Below, piece after piece: positions 11,665 through 22,134 of a stretch of 64,000 nucleotides of DNA. Positions within the stretch are counted from its first letter, which is position 1. Each line of letters opens with the position of its first letter. Source of the DNA: Steinernema hermaphroditum. Its lineage: Eukaryota > Nematoda > Chromadorea > Rhabditida > Steinernematidae. Below the pieces are notes generated by a model. The model made no database searches. It was not told the origin of the DNA and worked only from the letters and a program-made list of their open reading frames with translations. The stretch lies in the NCBI GenBank assembly GCA_030435675.1, contig CM059625.1, positions 744,001 through 808,000 of the forward strand. The letters are read 5' to 3'. The position numbers and the translations under genes are program-made.

Positions 11665-13350
11665 GCATGTTTTTTCTAAGTTAGAGCTTATTTCAATAAA
11701 TTATTGAGCGAAACTGCCCCTTTCGACTTCTTGCCGCTCAAAAATTTCAGCTGTTATACACGAACGCTACAAAATGGTATCACACGTTAAATGTCACTTC
11801 CTTTAGCATGCAGTTTGTCAGTTGCTTTACAGACTGTTAGAATGCATGTTTGGGAAGTATGTTGCTTGGGCATACGCAGGATTGGATGGAATTTCCGGCC
11901 TTCGTCCATTTCCGCTACTCATCCCTATCCAAATGACTGTCTTTCCACTTCTACTCGGGACTTCTGAACAAAAACGTGAATCAGCGATCTGTGAGCCATC
12001 GCTGTGAGGCATGTCCGTGGGCGGTAGGGCTGATGATTAAGATCATCCCCGGTATTCACCTCTTCCCGATGATCCACACTGTTCACATTTTCACCCTATT
12101 GTACGGTTGCCCAGGTTCAGCTGTGTCTTTTTTGTGATGCTCTAGCGACAAGTGTGTTAATGGTGCACACGAACTACAAGAAAATAAAGCGTTCTTGATG
12201 GCATATGGCGGCCTCTGTGAAATTCTTGAAAGAAAACCAAGTTGATTAAAGTCCTAATTTCACTAAGACAGCGCTAACTCCAATAAAGTGAACCTGCGTT
12301 TCACGTTTAGATAAGCTTTTTAAACCAATCAGGAGTCTAAAATATCGCAATCCCCTGTTTACGTTTACTGTAATGCGACATTGTGTAGAAATTTTGCCGG
12401 CAAAAATATGTGTTCTTCCGTCGCTGAAAATGCCAACGCGCATCAAGTTGCTTGCGGAAATTGGAGAAGTGGGCATGATTCATCTGCTTGATGCGTCCGC
12501 AAATCTTTAGTCTTACGACTTCGTTTCGCTGTATTTTGACTAGAGGAAGAAGATATTGGATGTCAATCTTGTTGTGTTACTTGCTTACTGAGTCATATAC
12601 ACACCCAGCTCCCATGGTTTAGCTTAGGAACAGAAGGCATACACTAATCTGCTTATGACTAAGCAGCTTCTAAATCAGCGATGGATGAGGACCGTTTCTC
12701 TGAGTGAATTGAAAAAACTTTTTCAGTATAGGTGACTCACACAAAACTGAACAGTGGAATAGGTACACTATGTTTTTGTTCTACGGGATTGAAGCGCATC
12801 TCTATTTTACTATTTCGCAAGAATGTTTGAGGGCATGAGACTGCTTCCGACAAAAAGAAACGAGAAACCATGAATAAGTGCGTCACATTTTTGGGAAATT
12901 GTGAAAAATAAACTTCTGCAAAAAAGCATCATAGGTAATGACAATTTGAGCACTATGCAAGTAAACGAGCCTCGTTTAGAGAGCTGTTTTTAATTTTAAG
13001 GTTATTCTCATATTCGAATTGAGTTCCCTTCAACGAAGCACTGGCCGCTCCGGTGCCACATTCCTGAAGCCAATACCCAAGTCGGAAAGGGGCGGCGTCA
13101 TACCCGTTTCTCGACGTGCCAATCTAAGCCTCATAGTATCTCCTGATGGAAGTCATAAGTAATTGGGGTTTATGGAAAATAGAGGACATCAGTGAAGGGA
13201 TTGCTATGCCTTCAGCTATCTACTTTGTTAAGTTGTCCAACTGTCATATGAACCTACGTCGTTAAGGGCCTCTCAGCTATTCTGCCCCTTTCACACTAAC
13301 CTCCTTTTTCCCATTACGTTCACGAATTTCATGGTTCCTTCTTATTTCAG
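11665..13350. other. intergenic stretch
   Basis: Apart from the polyadenylation signal of the glutathione peroxidase gene near 11694, I see no gene, RNA or repeat here. Short frames overlap each other on both strands and have no splice support. Confidence 0.5.
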
Positions 13351-13365
13351 GTATCAGCAATCAAC

Positions 13366-14114
13366 ATGTCCGACCAAGTCTCTATTGGTTAGTTTCTTGC
13401 AAAAGTTATACCATAAATGTTCTTTTAAGGTCAGTACCCCATCGTTGCCGAAGAAGCTCACGTTGAGGAGGAGCGTCGTCCATCGAACGACATGGACATC
13501 GACTCTGATCCGAACGAAGGAATGCTGAATCTGGCTATGGAAATTTTGAACCTCGAAGACGACGATGACGGTAAGCAATACTAATGATGCTGATGTGAAC
13601 TAGAAGAAAAAGTGGGATAATTGCTTAAATCTCTGCTTCACGTTTTTTCCTGCTGCCTATACCGTCTATAACTTTAGGCGACGATGAACCTTTGCCTCTC
13701 CATGAGTTCCATGCTCCCAACGATGACTTTCTCGTCGTGAACGCTGATGAGGGCGATATCATCCAGCAGCGTTGTGATCATCGGCCGGGCCCTGTCGTCC
13801 ACTGTTATTCTTGCTATTCCGATACGAGCGACGACGAGGATGAGGATCGCGATATCTTTTCGGATACGGATGATGAGTACAGCTCGGATGATCACTACAA
13901 CTCATACAACTCAAGTAGCGATGAAGACGACGACGATGACGACGTGTTTTTCGTTGTTGAGCGTGGGGACGACGTTGTGTTTCTCTTTGACGATCCAAAC
14001 CAAAATTTTGCTGCTGTACTCCCTCCTGAAGGGCGTCAGCAACCACTTCACGGTCTTCCGTGCTATCCCCGTTGCTACTCATGTGAATTCTGCAATGCTC
14101 TTGACGATCTATAA
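13366..14114 (+). CDS. acidic orphan protein with Cys/Tyr clusters
   Basis: Three exons, 13366-13387, 13430-13570 and 13678-14114, join with matching phases into about 199 residues. I do not recognise the product. It begins MSDQVSIGQYPIV, carries an acidic stretch (LNLEDDDDGDDEP), then a Cys-containing segment VVHCYSCYSD, then a long Asp/Ser/Tyr-rich region ending in DEDDDDDDVFF, and finishes with CYPRCYSCEFCNALDDL, which has four cysteines in short spacing. There is no signal peptide or membrane segment. A TTATTTCAG acceptor at 13350, 15 bases before the ATG, fits trans-splicing. The paired CYxC-type clusters flanking an acidic linker could bind metal, but that is inference only. The opposite strand is also open for 136 codons, a by-product of the GAC/GAT repeats. 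Confidence 0.72.
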
Positions 14115-14710
14115 ATACGATCGATTTGGGCAAGCTTGCATTTGTCTCCATTTGTCTGTGTCGAATCATCTTCTCACCTTAAATTAAACTGGAATTTAAT
14201 GTATCAGTAAATTAGCTGTCTGCTGTTTCCTGTCGTTCAGTATTTTTACTCCACGATTTGTCTATGGATAACGCTGACTGAATATAGTGAGAATTGTCAA
14301 AGAGAATTGCTTCAGGTCAACCTCTCGCGTCGTGATAATTTTAACCAGCTTCAGAGAGTCTTGCACGACGATTTCCTTCAAATAATGTCTACTACATAAC
14401 TTCACTTTCATTTGAGTTGACGGCAGTGTAATCTGTAACAGTTCGGGACATTCCAACACCCAATAGCGTCTCAACTGATCCTTATGCTGCTTAGCATTCG
14501 TACGATACTTTTGTTCACGCACTACCAGCGTGATGTGCGCCGAAATAACTGATTGTTTTTATCGCGCGAATCTGCAATACGTTCACTATTTTAAACGATG
14601 TGGTTTAGCTGATGATGGAATAAAGCATTCCAGTGAATGTCTATGCGTTTTATTTGAGACCAACAAATAATATATGTACTTACAGCTTGTGTAAAGCTTT
14701 GACCCTTAAT

Positions 14711-15634
14711 CTAACACCAAAGAGTAACACGACCTTCGGCTTCGAAATTCAAGCGCAAGTTGCGCTGCTGCTCTCCGTCGTACTCGTTCTCATTGTCGGG
14801 ATGCTTGAGAATAAGATAGTCGTCCGAAGTGTTGTTTGGATGTTGGGGTCCGAAAAACTCACGCCAGCGCTGGCGGCCAATGCGGTCAATGGCGCTGATG
14901 ATCTTAAATCCGCGGCTAAGTCCCTTCTTCCAGTGGTTGTAGATAACGGAGAACAGCGTCTTGTCCATCTCGAAGTTCGACTCGCGCATACTAACGTACC
15001 AGAAGCTCGTTGTTACGAACTTCACCAGAATGTACTGAGAAGAAAGTGGCCAGTCTCCAGACAGCGAAAGTTCCCAGATTTCGCCAGAGTCAACTTGCTT
15101 CGAGAGGAACTCCTCGCTAGCGGGACCGCAGTAGCTGAGTGAAATGTTCTTGAAAATGCGATACGCTCCGATCTTCTCGAAAATGTTCTTTCCAATGTAA
15201 GTGTATGTGGGTGACAGCCAGCAGTCAAATTCGACCTTGTTCATCAGTTGCTGTCCCACAAAGGGAAGCACAACCTTTGTGATCTTTTCCAGATCCGCTG
15301 GATGGAACGGCTTCGATGGATGAGAAGCGATGTTGTTCTTGATGACGATGTGATTGATTTGTACATAACGGCGATCCATTTTCAGCAACTCTTCAATTGT
15401 GGGGCAGTTTGTTCCACTGAACTGGTATTCCCAGTTGATCGGTGTAATAGCATATCCCATGGCCAATGGATCGTTGCCTTTGCGGGCTACACGCAGGAAA
15501 AATTCGTAAACGCGGCGCTTCTGTGCAGCCTTAAGGTATGCGGCACGCCAAACTCCGCTGAGATTTTCGAGTTCGGAGATCGAACGGAAATTGGCGATGA
15601 CTTGGGTGCAGAATTCGAACGGAACGCTATTCAT
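14711..15634 (-). CDS. nematode-family orphan protein (VPFEF-type), second gene of a likely operon
   Basis: One uninterrupted frame of 307 residues. It starts MNSVPFEFCTQVIANF and continues ISELENLSGVWRAAY, an opening I associate with a large nematode-restricted family of unknown function (short M-x-x-VP-F start, then a helical segment ending near a Trp). No enzymatic motif, signal peptide or membrane helix is visible; the body alternates hydrophobic and aromatic residues, suggesting a folded interaction domain. I chose the ATG at 15634 because a CAAATTTCAG acceptor lies at 15659, just upstream; the frame stays open to 15721 but that part looks like outron. The upstream gene on the same strand stops only about 120 bases before this acceptor, with an AATAAG element between, the arrangement of nematode operons. 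A short uORF overlaps the start codon. AATAAA on this strand lies near 14650. Confidence 0.72.
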   Translation of the reverse strand: MNSVPFEFCTQVIANFRSISELENLSGVWRAAYLKAAQKRRVYEFFLRVARKGNDPLAMGYAITPINWEYQFSGTNCPTIEELLKMDRRYVQINHIVIKNNIASHPSKPFHPADLEKITKVVLPFVGQQLMNKVEFDCWLSPTYTYIGKNIFEKIGAYRIFKNISLSYCGPASEEFLSKQVDSGEIWELSLSGDWPLSSQYILVKFVTTSFWYVSMRESNFEMDKTLFSVIYNHWKKGLSRGFKIISAIDRIGRQRWREFFGPQHPNNTSDDYLILKHPDNENEYDGEQQRNLRLNFEAEGRVTLWC

Positions 15635-15651
15635 GCCGAGATCGCTGGCAT
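15631..15651 (-). promoter_or_regulatory. short uORF overlapping the main start codon
   Basis: If the mRNA is trans-spliced at 15658, the first ATG is at 15651 and encodes MPAISA before a TGA. That TGA overlaps the main ATG as ATGA. The layout would force termination-reinitiation or leaky scanning to reach the main frame. Confidence 0.5.
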
Positions 15652-15776
15652 TCTGGACCTGAAATTTGAACGAATCACTAACAGATTCAGAGATACATGA
15701 AAATCTTGGGGCAAGAATCACCTAATCGTAGCGAAACTCATAGCTTATTAAAGAAGTTGATTTAAATGCATCAAAT

Positions 15777-16407
15777 CTAATCTGTAAGAATGCGGAAAAT
15801 CTTTACCGCCAAAGTACTTGAAGTGTTTCCAGAAGAAGAGGAGCCGGTAGCACTCATTTCCTGAGACTCCGCAGGACCTTCTTCCTGAACTGGCTGAAAA
15901 CTCAACTTTTAATGATAGGCAGGGCTATTGTAAGCGTTTACCTCAGTATTGGCTTCAACATTGGCTTCCAGTTCCGCTCCCGCATTACATGACACTAGAG
16001 GCTCATCCGGTTCATCTTGTGGATTTTCAACATTATTCGCCGGCACTTCGTTATCATTCGCGTGCTCACGCCCGACTGGGTACGAATGGACAAGCATCGT
16101 AGGCGCAAATGAAACCTGTAAACAGATTTACTTAATTGGCATGAATCAAATGCTAAAAAAATGCTGCACATTAGGTTGGTCTTTGCAACGCACCTTTTTT
16201 CTGCCACTAGTCCCTCCACGCGCATCCTCCGGTACCTCCGTGGCGACTGGGCCGTCAGTAGCCTTAATACATTTAGTCTCTTCAGTAATTAACACCCATG
16301 CGTAAACATACCTCCGATTCGCGGCGTCCACGATAGGAGCGAAGCTTACGCTTGTAAGCGACGACGTTGCCGGACGATACTGAAGCCTTGCGTCGCCGAT
16401 TGTTCAT
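15777..16407 (-). CDS. small orphan protein with basic N-terminus and KVSF (PP1-docking-like) motif
   Basis: Four exons on the minus strand, 16407-16312, 16277-16194, 16115-15942 and 15893-15777, all in phase 0, encode 156 residues. I do not recognise a family. The N-terminus is strongly basic (MNNRRRKASVSS... KRKLRSYRGRRE), the middle reads SGRKKVSFAP, and the rest is acidic and low in complexity (ENPQDEPDEP, EANVEANTE, SSSSGNTSS). KVSF fits the RVxF motif by which regulators bind protein phosphatase 1, and RRKASV fits a basophilic kinase site; both are short motifs and only suggestive. No signal peptide or membrane helix is present, and the basic stretch could serve nuclear targeting. A TTTCCAG acceptor at 16418 lies 10 bases before the ATG. 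It appears to be the first gene of a two-gene operon. Confidence 0.68.
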
Positions 16408-16419
16408 CGCAAATACCCT

Positions 16420-19050
16420 GGAAAGTAGTGTGATTTAATAAATGACGTTTTCAAATGCACACACGCACGCGTGCGCGAAGATATGTTGTAAACAACCGCA
16501 TGAGACATCGCGCGAGTGAGCTAAAATTAAACGGCCTCAGTAGCCAACAGTCGAGTGTGCCAGCAGTCAATAAGTCTGCGCAAAAGGCAGGGCAATACTT
16601 CATTGAGTGAGGTGTTCATAATATTCGCCTCGAAATTTACAAAGCGTTGCGCTACTCAGGGCCGTAGTTCACTGAGCAAGCGAAACCTATGTAGAGGAAG
16701 CGTGTGGAAGGCAATATACATCCCGTTGACTGTGCTTGGTCATAAGCGGCTAACGGATGCTACGGGATCCAAGCGTCTGACGGCTCTTTGCTGAGTCATG
16801 CTTTCTACGTTTTTGCTGCGGTGCTATGCAGCGACCTGTTATTGCTGTGTAGAAACGCTAAGGCTAATAAGAACAGACGAATCGTAACAGCTTACACGGC
16901 TAATGTCATCCGGCCATCACCTGCATAAAATTAGTAGGGCATGGCGGAGCGTCCCTACTAAATAAACCCAAAAATATAGGGTGTTTGTTTGATTTTCTAA
17001 TACGAAGGGAGCGATCAAATATACAAAATACAAAAACACAACTAGACACAGAAGGGTTGAACCTGTTCCAAGTATCTTTTAGGATAATGGTATAAAAAAA
17101 TAACATCAAGCGCGCACGCCAATTCTAACCATTTCAGTCCGGCATTTCCGTATTTTGAGGTTTCGACTGGAAAGAAGGACATTCCTTTTGGGACACACAA
17201 TGGTTGTTGTTGTGCTATTGTTTCCTTCCAGGGCTTTCTTCGATTTCTACTTGTGTGGTCCAAGTTCAATAATTTCCACTCCCAGTAATATTTGGTGAAA
17301 AGAACGGTGATCTACAGAAGAAACTCAACATTAATAGAATTTATGTTAAGAACGGCATAGAGCTGAAATTCAAAACTCGTAGATCGCAATATTGGTGCAA
17401 TGGACGACGATCTAAGCAGAACGATTATTCACACGGACAAAAAAAAAGAGTGGTGCTATTTTAGAAATAAGCACACTCCAAGCGTATGCGAATGCATTGC
17501 GAAGCTACTCTACGAATACCGTACGAGCGGGAAAGTGTTAAAACAGCTGAAAACTCTGAAAAAGTGTTAAAACTCTTTCAGCCATTTACGACTAGTTGTG
17601 CAAGAGAATAAGCGATCTGTTCAGAATAACAATTTTACATCGGGTTCAATTTATACACCCTAAAGCTGGTGTGTGGTAAATTCTGAATGATGTGGAAGCG
17701 ATCATTAGATTCTGAAAGTCGGCGCACATTAAAATAACTCAAAGCTGGCAGCAGATTACGAGGAAAAACATCAAGGTAGAAAACGTATCACATGAAAAAC
17801 AGCCATAAAAAAGATTAAATCGAGCGCGCTTGTTTGCATCCATGACCAGTGACTGTGACCGAACATCGGAAAAGTATTTGCTATTTATCGTTAGCACTCG
17901 TTCTTTCTTATCTAGCTGAACGGTGAACGCACTGTCTCAGAAAGAAGCAACTTAATTGCCCAAATTTTCATTTGCGGCAACTTTACCTGATACGAATAAA
18001 ATTCGAGAACGATGTCGTAAGATGAATTTGCCAAATGTGATTCAACAAGGCTAATCAGTGACCACAATCGCCGCAGTAAAGTTCCCAGCTTCTCGGTTTT
18101 TTTCTGTTTCTAAGCATTCAACAACAAACAAAACCTCAGGAGTAGAGATAGACATAGTAGAAGTTCTACAACGAGTGAGATTTGCTCTCCAGCGATAATA
18201 AAAAGAAGATTGGAATGCGGCTGGTCACTCGCCGCTGCTCGCGAAACACCCAGTGCTGGAACTGCGCGGGATCTGCCTCCAAACAGAGCATTAGGATGCC
18301 TGCCGGGGTGTCGGAGACACTATACTGCGGTTTACTGTTACTATGACAACGTGATCGACACCATATCTGAGCTCGACGGTGACCTAATGTGGTTAATAGA
18401 GGAATGAGGAGTGTGTAAGAGATCACTATTTATCACATACAACGCTCTCTAAGACGTTCTTAAGCACCAATAATAGATAATATTCTATTTAGTGTCACTG
18501 TCAATGGTAAAATGCTTTCCGGAGCAAGCTGCTTTCTTGTTAATTTTGCACGGCTGCAGAAGAACAGTACAAATATAAAAACATTGCGGCTAAGCGGGGA
18601 ACTTTGCAATCTACTCAAAATTGCATGTTAACACATTTCGTTTGTTCAGGCCTTTCTAGGGGCCTGTTTTGTCAGTCACACTTTTACGTATAACACCTTC
18701 ATGATGAATGTAATAAAGTTACAATGCAATGCTTTCCAAGCTTCGCAGCCTGTTTTTGTTTTTGCCTCAAGTCATATGAGAATTTTCGTATTTTAGGAAA
18801 TTTCATGGGCGACCTCGCTGCATTGGAAATGCATAGTTGTGTAAAGCAAAATTGATTTCCGTACATAATGTCATAGGTAAAAGCTGAGTTGCTTTTAGAA
18901 TGCATGTTTCTGTCTGATATTATTTACTTCCTGGCCAGTACATAAACGTTAAACGGTACGATTTCTACCTGTGTGGTCCGTATTTTGCATGGTAGCATTC
19001 GACCTTGTTTACCAAACATAGATAACCTTTCACGATCAGAATCGATAGTC
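16420..19050. other. intergenic stretch
   Basis: I see no gene over this 2.6 kb. All frames are short. Small imperfect direct repeats (GTGTTAAAAC with CTGAAAACTC) occur near 17535-17575. The region is AT-rich and probably carries regulatory sequence for the divergent operon and the protease gene. Confidence 0.5.
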
Positions 19051-20537
19051 ATGCGGACGCTCTTGCTGCTGTCGCTCTTGTGCCTTCCTGTTTTGGCGTC
19101 AGGCTTAGTGGGCATCAACGTTTGTTTGAAAACTGGCCTTAAAATCATCATCGTTAAGAATTTAGTTGCTCCTGTCTGCTTTCAACAGCTTAACCGATCT
19201 GTTTTATGATTACCTTGAACTACAGGTGACTTGGACACGAGACTGACATGGAGAAATGTAGTTTAGGTGCAAGCAGAATGGCGAACTTTCATGGAACGTC
19301 ACCAGAAAAACTATGGGAGTGTTGACGAACAGAGCATGAGGTTTGCAGTCTTCCGGAGAAACATGCGACTAGCAAAAGAGCGGGCGGAAAAAGAGCGGGG
19401 AACAGCGAGATTCGGAGCGAATAAGTTCAGTGATATGACCGAAGAAGAGTTTCAGAAGGTAAGCATTATGAAGTGAGTGAGTGCACCACGTTAACATAAC
19501 TAAATTATATTTTGCTCTCACGCCATGCTCAGTGTCTATACAAATTTTGAACATATAACTGATAATTTCGGTACAAGGGTAATTGGATACTGCGATCACT
19601 ATGTTAAATGCTGCTGCAAAACCACCTTTTTAGACAGTACTTATGAATACCAATCTTCTCGAAAGGACAAAAGCAAGCCCAAAGGTTTCTGTGTCCGCTG
19701 TATATGAGGACCACGCGCTTCCAGAGTCATTCGATTGGAGAAACCACAACGCTGTCACTGAAGTCAAGGATCAAGGTATTAGGTAGCTGAACTGAAAACG
19801 ATGACGCTCTCAATTAAGGTTGGTGCGGTAGCTGTTGGGCCTTTTCTACAACTGGTAACGTCGAGAGTATTTGGGCAGTCAAGAAGAAGCAGCTAGTATC
19901 CTTGTCAGAACAGCAGATCCTCGACTGTGAGAAAAGTATACTTGGGTGTTTTGGTGGATGGCCCGTGAAGGCACTTCAGTAAGCCAATCCGCAGTGGAGC
20001 GATGTTGTGATTTTTGCCCCTGTTTCAGACACATCATCAAATGGGGAGGCTTGGAGCCAGAAGAACACTACAAATATCATGGAAGAGGTTTCTTTTGTCA
20101 CCTTAACAGATCGGATATTGTGGCACATATCGATGGAATCAATCAGCTCGACAACGACGAAGACGGTATCGCGCAATATATGATGAATCACGGGGCCGTA
20201 TCAGTTAGTAAGTATACAAGTATGCAAACATTGGGATTCGCGCGATTATAGCTTAAAAATATCGTTCATAATAATGGTGGTTTTTTTAGCAATGAACGCT
20301 CGAAGCTCCCTAATGCATTACGTGGACGGAATTATCAAGTTGTCCGAATCTGACTGTAGTCATGTTCCTGATCATGCAGTGCTAATTGTTGGTTTTGGAA
20401 CGGAGAAAGGCATGCCCTACTGGATTGTGAAGAACAGCTTCGGTCCAAAGTGGGGCGAAGATGGATATTTTCGTATCTACAGGGGCGCAAACACGTGTGG
20501 AATTGCTGATAATGCTGTGAGTGCGTATGTAGCATAA
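19051..20537 (+). CDS. papain-family cysteine protease (cathepsin F/L-like, C1A)
   Basis: Exons 19267-19458, 19634-19775, 19819-19978, 20029-20207 and 20290-20537 join in phase and encode the I29 prodomain and the whole mature domain. An upstream exon from ATG 19051 gives a signal peptide (MRTLLLLSLLCLPVLASG); the splice between it and 19267 is unresolved, possibly through a small exon ending at 19225. The prodomain shows an ERF-type helix (MRFAVFRRN) and FGANKFSDMTEEEF. The mature enzyme starts near LPESFDWR and has Gln and catalytic Cys in DQGWCGSCWAFS, catalytic His in DHAVLIVGFG, and catalytic Asn in VKNSFGPKWGEDGYFR. The usual NSW is NSF, so the Trp that shields the catalytic Asn is replaced by Phe. 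Likely a lysosomal or secreted endopeptidase. AATAAA lies near 20600; the next gene converges on it. Confidence 0.9.
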
Positions 20538-20710
20538 TGTGTGTTTACCGTATTTTTCTAATTATTTTTTAATTGCAAAAATGTAGTATACGTTATGTAA
20601 TAAATGCTATTTGGATACAAACGTTGTCTTCACCTTGAGAAATCGACTAAGGAGAAGATAGGATGAGGAAACCTGAACCTTTGACTTTACGACTTTACGA
20701 CTTTATTTCG

Positions 20711-20965
20711 CTAATCAAAAGCATTATGCCTTGCGCGACACCGAAAATAGACAAACAGAGGATGTCTGGCACACGACTTCATCCCTGGCGTGGCGTAGAT
20801 GTCGAACCGGTCGTAGACGGCGCACTTCACGGGGCATTTGGGAATCGGCAAATCTTCAACTGCGGTAGAGGAACATCGTTTGCGGTACAGCGGGCGCTTC
20901 TGAGCTTGCATGTGATGGTCCGCGGTCTGGGAGTTGCGTCTTCGCTGATCCTCAGAGCGTGGGCG
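20711..20965 (-). CDS. probable C-terminal exon of a small Cys-containing protein
   Basis: On the minus strand a frame with strongly C-ending codons runs to a TAG at 20711. It encodes a basic region (RPRSEDQRRRN, QKRPLYRKRC) and then LPIPKCPVKCAVYDRFDIYA and MKSCARHPLFVYF before the end. The five cysteines and lack of low-complexity sequence argue for a real exon. I could not find a convincing ATG or upstream exon; a CTGAAG acceptor near 20966 would begin the exon in phase 1. No family is recognised. The gene converges on the cysteine protease, whose polyadenylation signal is about 110 bases away. Confidence 0.4.
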   Translation of the reverse strand, partial: RPRSEDQRRRNSQTADHHMQAQKRPLYRKRCSSTAVEDLPIPKCPVKCAVYDRFDIYATPGMKSCARHPLFVYFRCRARHNAFD

Positions 20966-20993
20966 ACCTTCAGGATGACATCTCACGCAGCGT

Positions 20994-21035
20994 CGGGCGT
21001 CGGATTCCTAGCGTCGGACTCCTAGCGTCGGACAT
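20994..21035. repeat. short GTCGGA-CCTAGC tandem repeat
   Basis: A unit close to CGTCGGATTCCTAG, about 14-15 bases long, is repeated with small changes (TCGG-G, TCGGATTCCTAGCG, TCGGACTCCTAGCG, TCGGAC). It lies just upstream of the Cys-containing exon on the minus strand. Confidence 0.7.
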
Positions 21036-21239
21036 CTTGTTGTCAGCGGTGGTGGGACTACGGCTTCCCGGTGTCCCAATTCCCTCTAGAAGCCGGAACA
21101 GTCACAACTACCACTGGGTTTGCCATCAGGCCAATCAAACATTCAGAGAGCGACCGGAGGGACCGACCGCCCGCCACCGCGACACGAGTGAGAGTCCTGA
21201 ACCTTTGGCATGGTTGAAATTCTAATTGACTGTAGGCTC

Positions 21240-22134
21240 AAACCCTAATTACCACTCACTGACGTTTGTTGCAGATACAGTAGATAACCTGGTTACAGAA
21301 CGTGCAACGGCTAAGACAGGTTTGTTTCAAAAAGGGTGGAACCTACGATTTCGCATACAGCTTGCGGCAGATGACAAGGACGGTAGACCTTGCAGATAAT
21401 TGGAAGACAAGTCCGAAAAAATTTTTCTATTCGACACACCTACATGACTGTGTTCTGGCGGTTTGCGGTGTTCATCATACATCTTGGACCAAGAAATAGG
21501 AAATCAAAATTTTTGATTTCAACAGATCCGGTGCTTGCACATCTCAGTACACATAACCAGTCAACAGAAATTCAAGCACGGTAATTATACCCAGCAAAGT
21601 TAACGGAACCAGCAAGTGCAATGAAAATTCATGCAAGGAAACTCGTATACAAATGTCAAGCCAATCAATGGCTCTGATTTGGATGATTTCCTCCCTTGTT
21701 ATTATGTTGCGCTCCTGGTCACAGAGCCGCCAAAGAGCGGCTTATCGCAGTGATTCGCTTCTGTACGACGCCTGCGGCCAGGTCGCAGCTATTTGACCAT
21801 CGGTCACTCCAGAAAATCGCGTTCCTTGTCATCCAGATGATGATGACCGCCGGCGGCTAAGCTATTGCGTAATTGATTGAATCATCGGCAAGGCCGGCGA
21901 GTGTGAGAATCATGGCCGAAAAAGGTGGATCTCGCCCGGAACTGGTTAGAAGTGATGGTCGCGATTAATTTCTTGTTTCACACGGGCAACGCCGCCCAGC
22001 GGCCACTTTTGCCGGCCTTCATAAGCGTTTCGGGTATAAGTCACACGAACCTGATATCGCATCTTTTATCCCTTTGGCCGCACAAAGTCTGCAGCGAAAC
22101 GAGCTTCATTAGCTTGTTATCGTTGCGCAAAGGG
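21240..22134. other. intergenic stretch, probable promoter region
   Basis: No gene is supported. The last 300 bases before 22135 are GC-richer and lead into the start of the modular secreted protein. Confidence 0.4.

Noticed and set aside
13759..14169. 136-codon minus-strand frame with many Arg and His
   Set aside because: It is the antisense of the Asp-rich region of the acidic orphan; GAC/GAT repeats read as arginine-rich sequence on the other strand.
14633..15700. plus-strand frames of 150 and 169 codons
   Set aside because: They lie opposite the long single-exon minus-strand gene and are its shadows.
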